Positions 48,876 through 57,063 of a DNA stretch of 64,000 nt are shown piece by piece. The DNA comes from Pontibacter sp. Tf4. Lineage in GTDB: Bacteria > Bacteroidota > Bacteroidia > Cytophagales > Hymenobacteraceae. How positions within the stretch are numbered: position 1 is the first letter of the stretch; each line of letters begins with the position of its first letter. The position numbers were made by a program, and so were the translations under genes. The notes below the pieces were generated by a model that saw only the letters and a program-made list of their open reading frames with translations, did no database searches and was not told where the DNA came from. The stretch covers positions 62,001-126,000 of the forward strand of contig NZ_JACKZC010000008.1 of assembly GCF_014212495.1 (NCBI RefSeq), written 5' to 3'.

Positions 48876-48998
48876 AGACCAAGAGCAGGACAGGTTTACC
48901 TGTCCCTACGGAACTATAGCCATGAGAAAAACCGATCTGCTCTAGCCAAGAGCAATTCAGAAACTATAGTTAAGGCAGCAGCTATCGAATATGATCTC

Positions 48999-49118
48999 AG
49001 TCTTTGGGTTGAGCGCCTTGTAGATTTCCGGTGCTGAAAGCATTGCGAGGCACGAGCAAAGGAAATGTACACCGCGCGATGCCCGAAGACGGGGCCTCCC
49101 GGCCAAGGAGGGTGCCAA
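48999..49118. repeat. Foldable palindromic element (candidate MITE or structured RNA)
   Basis: Nested complementary segments: outer TCTTTGGG...GCGC (49001-49015) with GCGC...CCCGAAGA (49074-49089, with a G-U pair and a small internal loop), inner TAGATTTCC (49021-49029) with GGAAATGTA (49061-49069, one mismatch), an apical GTGC/GCAC pair, and a trailing hairpin CCTCC/GGAGG (49096-49112). No open frame is present. The base composition is much richer in G and C than the surrounding spacer. I have no Rfam-type match in memory. Confidence 0.6.
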
Positions 49119-49371
49119 GCTAAATATAAAACTATAGGTTCATAGAGCTGCCAGGAATAAAAGAAGCTATGAAATAAACGGCTTGTGTCGAGTTGTAGGC
49201 AAAGTCAACTATAGCACCAGACACTAGCAGGAGCTGCGCACCCTGCTAGGTCTTTACAAACTATAAGCTGTGATAGATTTCTCATTTCATACCAAACTTT
49301 ACTACAAACCAACTGATCATCAGAAATAAAAGAACCATTTTGGCGTAAACTATGATTTAAACCGAAACTAC
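49119..49371. other. Spacer upstream of the 178-residue gene
   Basis: Continuation of the 0.9-kb gene-free stretch that begins at 48488. It contains CTATAG at about 49132 and 49209, and no hairpin, tRNA or open frame of note. Confidence 0.5.
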
Positions 49372-49379
49372 TACCTTTG
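49372..49379 (+). promoter_or_regulatory. Possible -7 box of the 178-residue protein gene
   Basis: TACCTTTG matches TAnnTTTG and lies 20 bases before the ATG at 49400. No TTTG is found at the proper -33 spacing. Confidence 0.3.
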
Positions 49380-49399
49380 CAAACTATAAACCATGAACT

Positions 49400-49936
49400 A
49401 TGAGCGCCAGAAACCTACAGCTATTACTTGAAACCGCCTATGACACCGAGAACCCGCAGGTTTTTGAAGAAGGTGCTACCAATGTGTATCAGAAGTTTGA
49501 AGCCGAATACCGCAACTACACGAAAACACAAAAACCAACGCAGGAACTCAATTTCCTGTTTGAGCGCGTACGGCTGGGGGTTGCGATTGCCTTTGTAAAA
49601 GCCTATACCCGGCTGGCCGATAACGAAACCAGCGTAGAGGCGCTGCAGGTACTCCAGGATGCCATTAGAGCCAAAAGCTCCAAGGAGATCGACAAGATCG
49701 TGCAGAAAAAGATTGCGGTATTTGATAACCTGTACCACGAAATATTTGTGAATGAAGAGCGTCAGCAGATACTCGCCCTGTTTGAAGCCACACTGGATGC
49801 AGGTGCCAAAGAAGAACTGGACGAACTGATGATCGAAGGTCTGGAACTGCTGACAGCTATAGATTTTGAGCACCATGCCCAGCAGGACGATGATGACGAG
49901 CCGCTGGATGAGGACTTTCTGAAAAGCATACAGTAG
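49400..49936 (+). CDS. Protein of unknown function, 178 residues
   Basis: I do not recognise a family. The product is soluble, mainly charged and predicted helical (segments AFVKAYTRLADNETSVEALQ, SSKEIDKIVQKKIAVFDNLY, EERQQILALFEATLD), without cysteine, signal peptide or membrane helix, and ends in a strongly acidic tail (HHAQQDDDDEPLDEDFLKSI). The start is an ATG at 49400, preceded by AACTATAAACC. It is followed after 18 bases by a DUF2721 gene and then by queA, all on the same strand, so a small operon is possible. The long in-frame length and neat spacing support it as a real gene. Confidence 0.75.
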   Translation: MSARNLQLLLETAYDTENPQVFEEGATNVYQKFEAEYRNYTKTQKPTQELNFLFERVRLGVAIAFVKAYTRLADNETSVEALQVLQDAIRAKSSKEIDKIVQKKIAVFDNLYHEIFVNEERQQILALFEATLDAGAKEELDELMIEGLELLTAIDFEHHAQQDDDDEPLDEDFLKSIQ

Positions 49937-49954
49937 CACAACTATAGCTTGCCC

Positions 49955-50362
49955 ATGGAAATCACCCTGACTACTCCTGCCCTGCTGTTTCCGGCTATTT
50001 CGTTGTTGCTGCTGGCGTATACCAACCGTTTTCTGGCCCTCGCTGGCCTGATCAGGAGTTTAAAGCAGCGGTATGCCACCACACAAAGCCATATCGTTTA
50101 CGGGCAGATAGAAAACCTCAGAACACGGCTGTTACTGATCCGCAACATGCAGGCATTTGGCATAGCCAGTATATTCGGCTGTGTGTTCTGTATGTTTGTC
50201 TTATTTGCAGGCTACGAGACCATAGGAAAATATGTATTCGGGCTAAGCCTTTTGCTTTTACTGATATCATTGGCGTTAGCGCTCCGCGAAATTCAGATAT
50301 CCGTAAACGCCCTGACCCTGGAACTGAACGACCTGGAAGAAAGCGCTGAAAACAGCCGGTAA
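49955..50362 (+). CDS. DUF2721 family membrane protein
   Basis: A 135-residue membrane protein with three hydrophobic helices: LLFPAISLLLLAYTNRFLAL, then AFGIASIFGCVFCMFVLFAG and YVFGLSLLLLLISLALAL, and a cytoplasmic amphipathic stretch LKQRYATTQSHIVYGQIENLRTRL-like between the first and second. This layout, with the closing EIQISVNALTLELNDLE, matches DUF2721. The role is unknown. The ATG at 49955 is preferred over a TTG two codons upstream. It begins 18 bases after the preceding unknown gene with a CTATAG in the gap. Confidence 0.75.
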   Translation: MEITLTTPALLFPAISLLLLAYTNRFLALAGLIRSLKQRYATTQSHIVYGQIENLRTRLLLIRNMQAFGIASIFGCVFCMFVLFAGYETIGKYVFGLSLLLLLISLALALREIQISVNALTLELNDLEESAENSR

Positions 50363-50365
50363 TCA

Positions 50366-50440
50366 GTTAAGAGTTAAAGGTGAACAGTTAACTAAACATG
50401 ACTCCACACAACTCTTAACTCATAACTCTAAACTCTTAAC
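50366..50440. repeat. Inverted repeat of GTTAAGAGTT in the queA leader
   Basis: GTTAAGAGTT near 50367-50376 is complementary to AACTCTTAAC near 50409-50418, and a further ACTCTTAAC lies near 50429. The hairpin would sit just upstream of queA's start codon. Confidence 0.5.
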
Positions 50441-50447
50441 TATAAAA

Positions 50448-51665
50448 ATGTCCGATCCTAAAAAGCTGGCGATAAAAGATTTTGTGTACGAGCTGCCAGA
50501 CGACCGAATTGCCAAATTCCCGCTACCTGAGCGCGACCAATCTAAGCTACTGTACTATAAAAGCGGAACTATAGCTGACCATACCTTTACTGATTTACCG
50601 GACCTTTTGCCTGCCGATACCTTACTGGTTTTTAACGATACCAAGGTGGTGCAGGCGCGATTGCTTTTTCAGAAAGAGACAGGTGGTATAGTTGAGATTT
50701 TTTGCCTGGAGCCTGTAAAACCACACGCCGAAGTGCAGTTGGCCATGCAGCAAACAGAAGGCTGTACCTGGAAGTGTTTAGTTGGAAATAACAAGCGCTG
50801 GAAAAGCGGCAAACTATACGTGCACTTTGATGGCGGAACTATAACAGCGGAGCGTGAGGCACAACAGGACGGACATTTCCTTATAAACTTTGCCTGGGAG
50901 CCAGCCAATTTAACCTTTGCAGAAGTGTTGGAACGCTGTGGCAAACTGCCCCTGCCTCCATACTTAAACCGCGACCTCACCCCCGACGACCGTACCCGTT
51001 ACCAGACCATTTATGCCAATCAGGAAGGCGCCGTAGCTGCCCCAACTGCCGGCCTGCACTTTACCGACAGGGTAATGGCAACTATAAAAGCCAAAGGCAT
51101 CACTACCGCTTACTTAACACTGCACGTTGGCGCGGGCACCTTTAAGCCAGTTAAGGCTGATGTAATGGAAGCGCACGAGATGCACGCCGAACAACTATAC
51201 CTGACCAAAGATTTTATAGTTCAGCTCCTGCATCAGGTGGAGCAAGGCAAACCAGTTATTCCGGTGGGTACTACCAGTATGCGTTCTCTGGAGAGTTTGT
51301 ATTGGCTGGGTGTCAAAGTATACCAGCAACCAGACCTGCCAAAAGATCAGCTGCACATTACCCAGTGGTTTGCTTATGAAAAGAGTGATCTGCCCACTCC
51401 AGCCGAAGCTTTAACCGCTCTTCTGAACTACATGACTAACTATAACACAAACCACCTGCACGCCAGCACCCAGATCATCATTGCGCCCGGCTATAGTTTC
51501 AGGATCTGCAGTGGATTGGTTACCAATTTCCACCAGCCGGAAAGTACGCTGTTACTGTTAGTTTCAGCGTTGATTGGCGAGAATTGGAGAAAGATTTACC
51601 AACACGCGTTGGATAACAACTATAGATTTCTGAGCTACGGCGATAGTTCGCTACTGCTACCGTAG
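50448..51665 (+). CDS. queA: S-adenosylmethionine:tRNA ribosyltransferase-isomerase
   Basis: Adds the ribosyl part of SAM to preQ1 in tRNA, giving epoxyqueuosine, the penultimate queuosine step. The 405-residue product contains family blocks FVYELPDDRIAKFPLPERDQ, LPADTLLVFNDTKVVQARL, PLPPYLNR, APTAGLHFT and LHVGAGTFKPVK, and ends FLSYGDSSLLL, close to the usual GDAML tail. It is about 50 residues longer than the Escherichia coli enzyme, as I know from Bacteroidota QueA proteins. The ATG follows AACTATAAAA. The gene may share a transcript with the two small genes before it. Confidence 0.96.
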   Translation: MSDPKKLAIKDFVYELPDDRIAKFPLPERDQSKLLYYKSGTIADHTFTDLPDLLPADTLLVFNDTKVVQARLLFQKETGGIVEIFCLEPVKPHAEVQLAMQQTEGCTWKCLVGNNKRWKSGKLYVHFDGGTITAEREAQQDGHFLINFAWEPANLTFAEVLERCGKLPLPPYLNRDLTPDDRTRYQTIYANQEGAVAAPTAGLHFTDRVMATIKAKGITTAYLTLHVGAGTFKPVKADVMEAHEMHAEQLYLTKDFIVQLLHQVEQGKPVIPVGTTSMRSLESLYWLGVKVYQQPDLPKDQLHITQWFAYEKSDLPTPAEALTALLNYMTNYNTNHLHASTQIIIAPGYSFRICSGLVTNFHQPESTLLLLVSALIGENWRKIYQHALDNNYRFLSYGDSSLLLP

Positions 51666-51952
51666 TATGAAATTAGATATATTTTATTGAAAAAGCATAG
51701 GCTGCCACTGGCGCGAGCTTGTAGCTCGTGCTTTAATTACACAATTAAAACAGTACGAGCTACAAGCTCGCACTAGCGGAGGATTAATGGGAATTTTATG
51801 GAATGTAGAGACGCAATACCTTGCGTCTCCGCTATGAAACTTACAGGTTTGGACCGGATTAACTTTACAATGCAACTATAGCCCAGCAAGTCTAGAGACT
51901 CGCACCCACTGGGTGGCACCAGCTGGATACTGGCCCCAGGAAACAGTAAAAA
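51666..51952. repeat. Palindromic repeat cluster between queA and the M28 gene
   Basis: Two hairpin types. A 17-bp perfect inverted repeat, GCGAGCTTGTAGCTCGT (51713-51729) with its complement at 51755-51771 around a 25-base AT-rich loop, and a 9-bp one, GAGACGCAA/TTGCGTCTC (51808-51816 with 51821-51829) with loop TACC. Both look like REP-type extragenic palindromes. CTATAG is at about 51876. No coding frame of substance. Confidence 0.7.
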
Positions 51953-51998
51953 CTCATCCTGTAGATCCTAAAATCCTGTAAATCCTGATTCAGACAAA
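51953..51998 (-). repeat. Dispersed CAGGATT-type repeat, copy 2 (inverted)
   Basis: Reverse complement of the repeat at 48551-48592, sharing TTGTCTG then ATCAGGATTTACAGGATT with a diverged 3' half. Confidence 0.7.
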
Positions 51999-52036
51999 AA
52001 AAATGCCTGCCTTGGATAACCAAAACAGGCATTTTC
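51995..52036 (-). terminator. Intrinsic terminator of the M28 peptidase gene
   Basis: Stem AAAATGCCTG / CAGGCATTTT (52000-52009 with 52026-52035), with eight consecutive T on the minus strand after it. It is 50 bases beyond the M28 stop and may also work for queA on the plus strand. Confidence 0.8.
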
Positions 52037-52086
52037 TATAGCTCGGAGATCCATCTTCAAATCTCCAAATTCTCAAATCTCCAAAT

Positions 52087-53487
52087 CTACAAACCGTACT
52101 GCGAGATCAGGTAAACCAGCGATGCCATGGAGGCAGCACCTAACTGCATTTCGCGGCGGTTTACGGTTTCAAAGGTGTCGATATCGGTGTGGTGGTAATC
52201 GAAGTAACGTTGTGAATCGGGTTTAAAACCGATAAGGGCTACGGTACCCTGTCCTTTCAGCGGGCCAATGTCAGCGCCACCGTGTCCGGCACCGATCTCG
52301 TGCAGGCCGTAAGGAGTCAGCAATGGTTTCCAGGTCAGTGCTTTCTGTATCTGGGCTGGAGTGGCCTCCATTCCGAAACCGCGTGGGGTAAATCCACCGG
52401 CATCCGACTCAATGGCTGCAATATGGTTCTCGCCTTTTGCTTTGGCTTCTTCAGCGTACTTACGACCACCGCGTAAACCGTTCTCTTCGTTCATATACAG
52501 CACAGCACGTATAGTTCTTTTTGGCTTGATACCAAGATCCTTAAACAGACGCAGCACTTCCATGGATTGCACAACACCAGTTCCATCGTCGTGCGCGCCT
52601 TCGCCCAGATCCCATGAATCCAGGTGGCCGCCAACAACTATAATTTCATCCGGTTTTTCAGTGCCTTTCAGTTCCCCGATCACATTGTAAGACAGCACTT
52701 CCGGCAGGTTCTCGCAGGTCATGCGCATGTAAAACTTCAGGTTCGGATCGTTCTTAAGTTGTTTGCTCAGCAGTTCAGCGCCTTTTGTACTGATAGCTGC
52801 AGCCGGAATTTTATCAACGCCATCCTGGTAACGCGTGTTGCCTGTGTGGGGTACCTCCTGAATCTCGTTGGCCATAGATCGAACTATAACCGCTACAGCA
52901 CCCAGTTTTGCAGCAGCCACCGGGCCACCGCCACGCTGATCAACTGCGCCACTATAGGCCGCCATCGTCTGTACGTGGGTGTTATCGAAAGCACGGTTAA
53001 AGAAAACGATCTTGCCCTTTACTTTTTTCTTGCCCAGTTTCTCCAGTTCTTCAAAGTTGTGTACTTCCACTACTTCGGCAGTAAGGCCGCTTTCGCCGGT
53101 GCCTATTGAAGAGCCAAGCGCTGCAATATTTACATCCGTAGAGCCAACCTGTCCGCTCAGGATGCGGCCAATCTCTTTATCGCCGCGCACCCAATGTGGC
53201 ACCATTACTTCCTGTAGATACACCCTGTCGAGGCCCATCTTGTTCATTACCTGTCTGCCCCACTCTACGGCAGCGGCAGCTTGCGGCGAGCCACTCAGGC
53301 GCGCGCCAATGTTCTTGGTAAGGTAACGCAGGTCTTCGTAGCTTTTGGTGCTGGTCAGGGCGTTGTCGTAGATCTGCTTTATAGTTGCAGAATCGGAAGG
53401 TGCAACGGGGTTGTTTGCCATGGCGGGCACAGCTGCTATAGTTGCAGCAGCCAACAGCCAGTGACGTAGTCTGTTCTTAAATAACAT
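52087..53487 (-). CDS. M28-family metallopeptidase with PA domain, secreted
   Basis: A 466-residue aminopeptidase-like zinc enzyme. Signal peptide WLLAAATIAAVPAMA, then a protease-associated domain around residues 120-245 (HNFEELEKLGKKKVKGKIVF), then the M28 catalytic domain. Two-zinc ligands are visible: H288 (GGHLDSWD), D300 region (GAHDDGTG), the catalytic glutamate pair E334/E335 (YMNEENGLRG), D362 (ESDAGG) and H432/H433 (YHHTDIDTFE). The family comprises Q-type carboxypeptidases and aminopeptidases of exported peptides. No T9SS domain, so periplasmic or Sec-secreted. A CTATAG copy lies in the signal-peptide coding region. Confidence 0.92.
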   Translation of the reverse strand: MLFKNRLRHWLLAAATIAAVPAMANNPVAPSDSATIKQIYDNALTSTKSYEDLRYLTKNIGARLSGSPQAAAAVEWGRQVMNKMGLDRVYLQEVMVPHWVRGDKEIGRILSGQVGSTDVNIAALGSSIGTGESGLTAEVVEVHNFEELEKLGKKKVKGKIVFFNRAFDNTHVQTMAAYSGAVDQRGGGPVAAAKLGAVAVIVRSMANEIQEVPHTGNTRYQDGVDKIPAAAISTKGAELLSKQLKNDPNLKFYMRMTCENLPEVLSYNVIGELKGTEKPDEIIVVGGHLDSWDLGEGAHDDGTGVVQSMEVLRLFKDLGIKPKRTIRAVLYMNEENGLRGGRKYAEEAKAKGENHIAAIESDAGGFTPRGFGMEATPAQIQKALTWKPLLTPYGLHEIGAGHGGADIGPLKGQGTVALIGFKPDSQRYFDYHHTDIDTFETVNRREMQLGAASMASLVYLISQYGL

Positions 53488-53640
53488 TATGTAGGTGAGT
53501 TGTTTAGTTAGGTTGTTTTGTTTGTGCCTATAAGTTAGAAAAATGTTTTCGGAGTTATAACATATAGATAAGGCTATACTTTTACTTTCCTGCAGATTTT
53601 ATAGTTTGTCGGGGTTAGGTGTAGTTTTATGCAACTGCTG

Positions 53641-53749
53641 TTTCGGACATCCTTGTCCGAAACCCATCTGCTCCAGACGTCCACGTTATTCGTAAAGCGG
53701 GGACAAGGATGTCCCCAGCAGGTTTATTTCCGGACAAGGATGTCCGGAA
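53641..53749. repeat. Three related extragenic palindromes (GGACAAGGATGTCC family)
   Basis: Hairpins TTTCGGACATCCTTGTCCGA (53641-53662), GGGGACAAGGATGTCCCC (53699-53716) and the CCGGACAAGGATGTCCGG palindrome (53728-53749). The second and third contain GGACAAGGATGTCC, the first its reverse complement. They lie between the M28 gene and the barstar gene, with no coding frame. Confidence 0.85.
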
Positions 53750-53813
53750 GAGCAGCGATAGTATTCTAAATTAAAGGTCTATGTATGCTGTTATTCTTAA
53801 GTATACTTTTGAT

Positions 53814-54110
53814 CTAAATATTAATGGAAATCAATAAAGAAGGGCTTTCACCAACATCAATTTTGCGATAATTGATAAATGCCGCTCGTTCAAGTAATGC
53901 TTCAAGTATTTCAGGAGCTATTTCTTTTAGAAGTTTACCATTTTCAATATGAATTAGAATTTGCTCCTCAGCAGATAATTCATCCAAACAGTCTATCCAT
54001 GCATTCATATTTTCTCCATAATATTCTGGAAATCCCAAAACTCTTTTAAATTCTTTATGGAATGAAAGCCAGTCTGTTAGGTTCTCAGCTTTAAGAATAA
54101 ACTTCTTCAT
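53814..54110 (-). CDS. Barstar-family protein (orphan barnase inhibitor)
   Basis: A 98-residue protein matching the barstar fold: an N-terminal strand and helix (FILKAENLTDWLSFHKEFKRV), the hallmark FPEYYGENMNAWIDCLDEL, and a closing strand (LLISINI). Barstar binds and inhibits barnase-type ribonucleases. No barnase-like gene is seen nearby. The start is the ATG at 54110; a TTG two codons further upstream is less likely. The coding sequence is much more AT-rich than its neighbours and lacks any CTATAG, which suggests recent acquisition. The upstream neighbour (DUF1028 gene) is 30 bases away on the same strand. Confidence 0.85.
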   Translation of the reverse strand: MKKFILKAENLTDWLSFHKEFKRVLGFPEYYGENMNAWIDCLDELSAEEQILIHIENGKLLKEIAPEILEALLERAAFINYRKIDVGESPSLLISINI

Positions 54111-54140
54111 AATCAAAAATTCAGCGTAAGGAACACTCTC

Positions 54141-55151
54141 CTACTTCACTTCCATAATCTTTTTCAAATCCTGCGGCTTTAAGGTGAGTAAGCCAACTTC
54201 CGGTAAGCGGGTGGTGAGTTCTTTCCAGTTATCGTCTTTCTTGTAAACTTCGCGGAGCAGTTTGGCTGCACCGTTAATATCTCCGTTGTTGGCTAAGGTA
54301 ATGGCGTGCCAGTATTTCATCTCGAGGTTGTTCGGGAACATGGTTTCGGCTTTACCATACTCTTCCATGGCTTTGTCCATCTGACCTTTTTCTACGGCAA
54401 GGTCGCCGTTGTTCATGTGTTCGTAAGCACGGTATACTTTCAGAAGTCTTGCTAATTCATCCAGCGGCTTTTCATGATCGTCTACGCGCAGATCTATCGT
54501 TACATCATCCCAGGGCTGGTCTGTTTTTTTACCTTTTACCACCATTAGAACTGCTGATTGCTTGCCCCGGATATCACCTCCTTCGCGTTCGGCTGCCTGC
54601 ATGCCCAGCAACACACGCTCAGCCAGTGGCTTGCCCGTACTTTGCTCGAATGCTTTTGCCATGGCCGGCCACACTTTGTCGGTCAGCATCATGTTGGCCT
54701 GCACCGAGAAGTTTTTGCCCGTAATATGCCCGGCATAGCGGATGCAGTTTTTACCGGTATGCGTCGCCACGCGGCCCTGCGCATCCAAAATGGAAACCTG
54801 GCGCACTTCACGCCCCTCATCATCTTTTAAAAGGATAGCCAGGGCTTCTTCCGGGGTTTTGCCTTGTTTTAAAAGCTCCAGTCCGCGCAAACCAAACGAC
54901 TTGTTTGTGAAAGATTGTGTAGCCACCACACCAACCCCGGCCTCTACCCAAGGCACAGCCGTACCCACCGAAAACCAATGACTCTGTACGCCCACAGCCA
55001 TCTCGCCGGTCTCAGGGTCGCGGGCAACTATAGAATAGGTGTGGGCCAGTGGCTCTTCGGCTTTAAACACCTGTGCACGCGCAGCAGGCATTGCCAGGCA
55101 GCAAACCGATGCCACCGTATAAAGCGTCTTTTTCATGAAGTTCAGGTTCAT
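54141..55151 (-). CDS. DUF1028 family protein with signal peptide and TPR-like tail
   Basis: A 336-residue exported protein. The core THTYSIVARDPETGEMAVGV-type segment (here HTYSIVARDPETGEMAVG), SHWFSVGTAVPWVEAGVGVVATQ and IRYAGHITGKNFSVQANMML match the DUF1028 family, which has an Ntn-hydrolase-like fold. After it comes a helical, TPR-like region (ARLLKVYRAYEHMNNGDLAV, KYWHAITLANNGDINGAAKL). The alternative start at 55136 (MKKTLYTVASVCCLA) gives a cleaner signal peptide than the one at 55151 (MNLNFMKK). Function unknown. Confidence 0.85.
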   Translation of the reverse strand: MNLNFMKKTLYTVASVCCLAMPAARAQVFKAEEPLAHTYSIVARDPETGEMAVGVQSHWFSVGTAVPWVEAGVGVVATQSFTNKSFGLRGLELLKQGKTPEEALAILLKDDEGREVRQVSILDAQGRVATHTGKNCIRYAGHITGKNFSVQANMMLTDKVWPAMAKAFEQSTGKPLAERVLLGMQAAEREGGDIRGKQSAVLMVVKGKKTDQPWDDVTIDLRVDDHEKPLDELARLLKVYRAYEHMNNGDLAVEKGQMDKAMEEYGKAETMFPNNLEMKYWHAITLANNGDINGAAKLLREVYKKDDNWKELTTRLPEVGLLTLKPQDLKKIMEVK

Positions 55152-55338
55152 AAGAGAAGTATAAATGCTTTAACTATACCTTAACTAAGGCAAGGATGTT
55201 GAGCAAACAAACTATAACTTCCTGAGCAGCAGCACCCGGAATTTTACAGCCACAACTTCGCTCCAACGTATAAGTATACTATAAAAATCAAACAGCTACA
55301 ATACAGGCCGCAAACAGCCGCCAACTAATACCCTATAC

Positions 55339-56124
55339 ATGAGAAACCCTTATCCTGAAAAAAAGAAACACCGCCTGGCTATACTGATAGATGGCGATAA
55401 TGCACAACCCAGCCTTATAGTTAAGTTAATGGCCGAAGCCGGAAAATACGGCCAGATAACCATCCGTAGAATATACGGCGACTGGACCACCCCACAAATG
55501 AACGGCTGGAAAGAATGCCTGAACAATCACGCCATACAACCCATCCAGCAGTTCCGCTACACCATCGGAAAAAACGCCACCGACTCAGCTCTAATTATTG
55601 ATGCCATGGACCTGCTGCACAGCGGGCTGGTAGACGGTTTCTGTATCGTTTCGTCGGACTCTGACTATACCCGACTGGCAACCAGAATAAGAGAAGCCGG
55701 CATTTTTGTAATGGGCATCGGGCAGCGCAAAACACCGAAGCCGTTCGTGAATGCCTGCAATATTTTCATCTTCACCGAAAACCTGGTGGATAATATTGAA
55801 GAAAAACAGATCGCGGAAGCTGAGAAATCACCGGAAAATGGTAACGGACACGCAAGGCCAAACCCGATACCGTTGCTAAAAGAAGCCTTTAGTATGGCTG
55901 CCGACGAAGATGGCTGGGCACACCTGGGAGCCATAGGTGTAAACCTGCGCCAGCTCGACCCCAGCTTCGACCCGCGCACCTTTGGCTATGGACAATTGCT
56001 TCAACTTATAAAAGCCCATAAAGACCTGTTCACGATCCGGAAAGAAGACGACAAAGGGCCTTCGGCGGTGTATGTAAAGCGGGCCAGCAGAAAACGTAAC
56101 AGCCGGAAACAGGAGGTTGAGTAA
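55339..56124 (+). CDS. NYN-domain (LabA/DUF88-like) ribonuclease with OST-HTH domain
   Basis: A 261-residue cytoplasmic protein. The N-terminal NYN/PIN-like domain shows acidic residues at positions 18 and 20 (AILIDGDNAQPS), ATDSALIIDAMDLLH, and VSSDSDYTRLATRIREAG, fitting the metal-binding pocket of LabA-type RNases. After a short linker comes an OST-HTH/LOTUS-like domain (LLKEAFSMAADEDGWAHLGA ... FGYGQLLQLIKAHKDLFTI), which binds RNA in other proteins. The tail is basic (RASRKRNSRK). An RNA-processing role is inference from the domains. The start is an ATG at 55339. Confidence 0.88.
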   Translation: MRNPYPEKKKHRLAILIDGDNAQPSLIVKLMAEAGKYGQITIRRIYGDWTTPQMNGWKECLNNHAIQPIQQFRYTIGKNATDSALIIDAMDLLHSGLVDGFCIVSSDSDYTRLATRIREAGIFVMGIGQRKTPKPFVNACNIFIFTENLVDNIEEKQIAEAEKSPENGNGHARPNPIPLLKEAFSMAADEDGWAHLGAIGVNLRQLDPSFDPRTFGYGQLLQLIKAHKDLFTIRKEDDKGPSAVYVKRASRKRNSRKQEVE

Positions 56125-56177
56125 TCTGTAATGAGTAGCGGGTAATGAATTATGAGTAATCACTAAACTATAAACCT

Positions 56178-57032
56178 ATGGAAAAGCTATTCTTCGTTTT
56201 TGTTATTTTACTGCTGAGCATGCCTGTGGCTTTTGCCCAGCAAAAAATGAGCTGCTGCGCAAAACCAGCCTCCGATGCTACCACACAGTTTGCCATGCTG
56301 GGCAGCGATAAAAACTTTCAGGCGAAGCACGACAACCCGCTACCCTTTACCCTGCAGAACCAGAAAGGCAAAATGGTGACCTTTAAAACACCTGATGGCA
56401 AAACCGGCAGTGCCTACGAAATAAAAGCACCTAAAAAGACCGATGATTACCTGCTTGTTTTCCATGAGTGGTGGGGCCTGAACGATTATATAAAACAGGA
56501 AGCCGAGCGACTGGCAAAAGAACTCGGTAACGTAAACGTGCTGGCCCTGGACCTGTATGATGGCCGTGTGGCTGCAGAACGCGAGAAAGCCGTGGAATAC
56601 ATGCAGTCGGTTACGCCGGAGCGCGGCAAAGCCATTATAAACGGAGCGATTGCCTACGCCGGTAAAGACCCGGACATAGCAACTATAGGCTGGTGCTTTG
56701 GTGGTAGCTGGTCGTTGCAGGCAGCCATAGAGGCCGGCGATAAAGCCGAGGCTGCTGTTATTTACTATGGCATGCCGGAGCGCGACGTGGAACGACTCAA
56801 AAAACTGGACGCCCCTGTACTGGGCATCTTCGCAAAACAGGATGGCTCCATTACCCCGGAAGTTGTGGCTGATTTTGAGCAGAAAATGAAGCAGGCGGAT
56901 AAAAAGGTAACTATAAAAATGTATGATGCCGTACACGCCTTCGCCAACCCCAGCAACCCGAAGTATGACAAACAGGCCGCAGAAGATGCACATAAATTAG
57001 CTATCGAGTTTCTGAAGAAACATCTGGATTAG
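56178..57032 (+). CDS. Dienelactone hydrolase family protein, exported
   Basis: A 284-residue alpha/beta hydrolase. It has a signal peptide (FVFVILLLSMPVAFAQ) and a short cysteine pair (SCCAKP). The DLH core has FHEWWGLNDYI, the nucleophile cysteine C173 in GWCFGGS, aspartate D222 in FAKQDGS and histidine H253 in DAVHAFANP, giving the Cys-Asp-His triad expected of the family. The substrate is unknown; broad carboxylic ester or lactone hydrolysis is likely. The ATG follows AACTATAAACCT. A strong terminator ends the gene. Confidence 0.9.
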   Translation: MEKLFFVFVILLLSMPVAFAQQKMSCCAKPASDATTQFAMLGSDKNFQAKHDNPLPFTLQNQKGKMVTFKTPDGKTGSAYEIKAPKKTDDYLLVFHEWWGLNDYIKQEAERLAKELGNVNVLALDLYDGRVAAEREKAVEYMQSVTPERGKAIINGAIAYAGKDPDIATIGWCFGGSWSLQAAIEAGDKAEAAVIYYGMPERDVERLKKLDAPVLGIFAKQDGSITPEVVADFEQKMKQADKKVTIKMYDAVHAFANPSNPKYDKQAAEDAHKLAIEFLKKHLD

Positions 57033-57063
57033 CTAAAACCCTAACAAACTATAGTTAACTATA

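Noticed and set aside
48488..49399. tRNA or rRNA fragment in the gene-free spacer
   Set aside because: No T-arm/acceptor pattern or rRNA words were found; the structure present is repeat-derived.
53814..54110. Toxin-antitoxin pair with the barstar gene
   Set aside because: No barnase-like or other small toxin frame lies on either side; only an orphan inhibitor can be supported.
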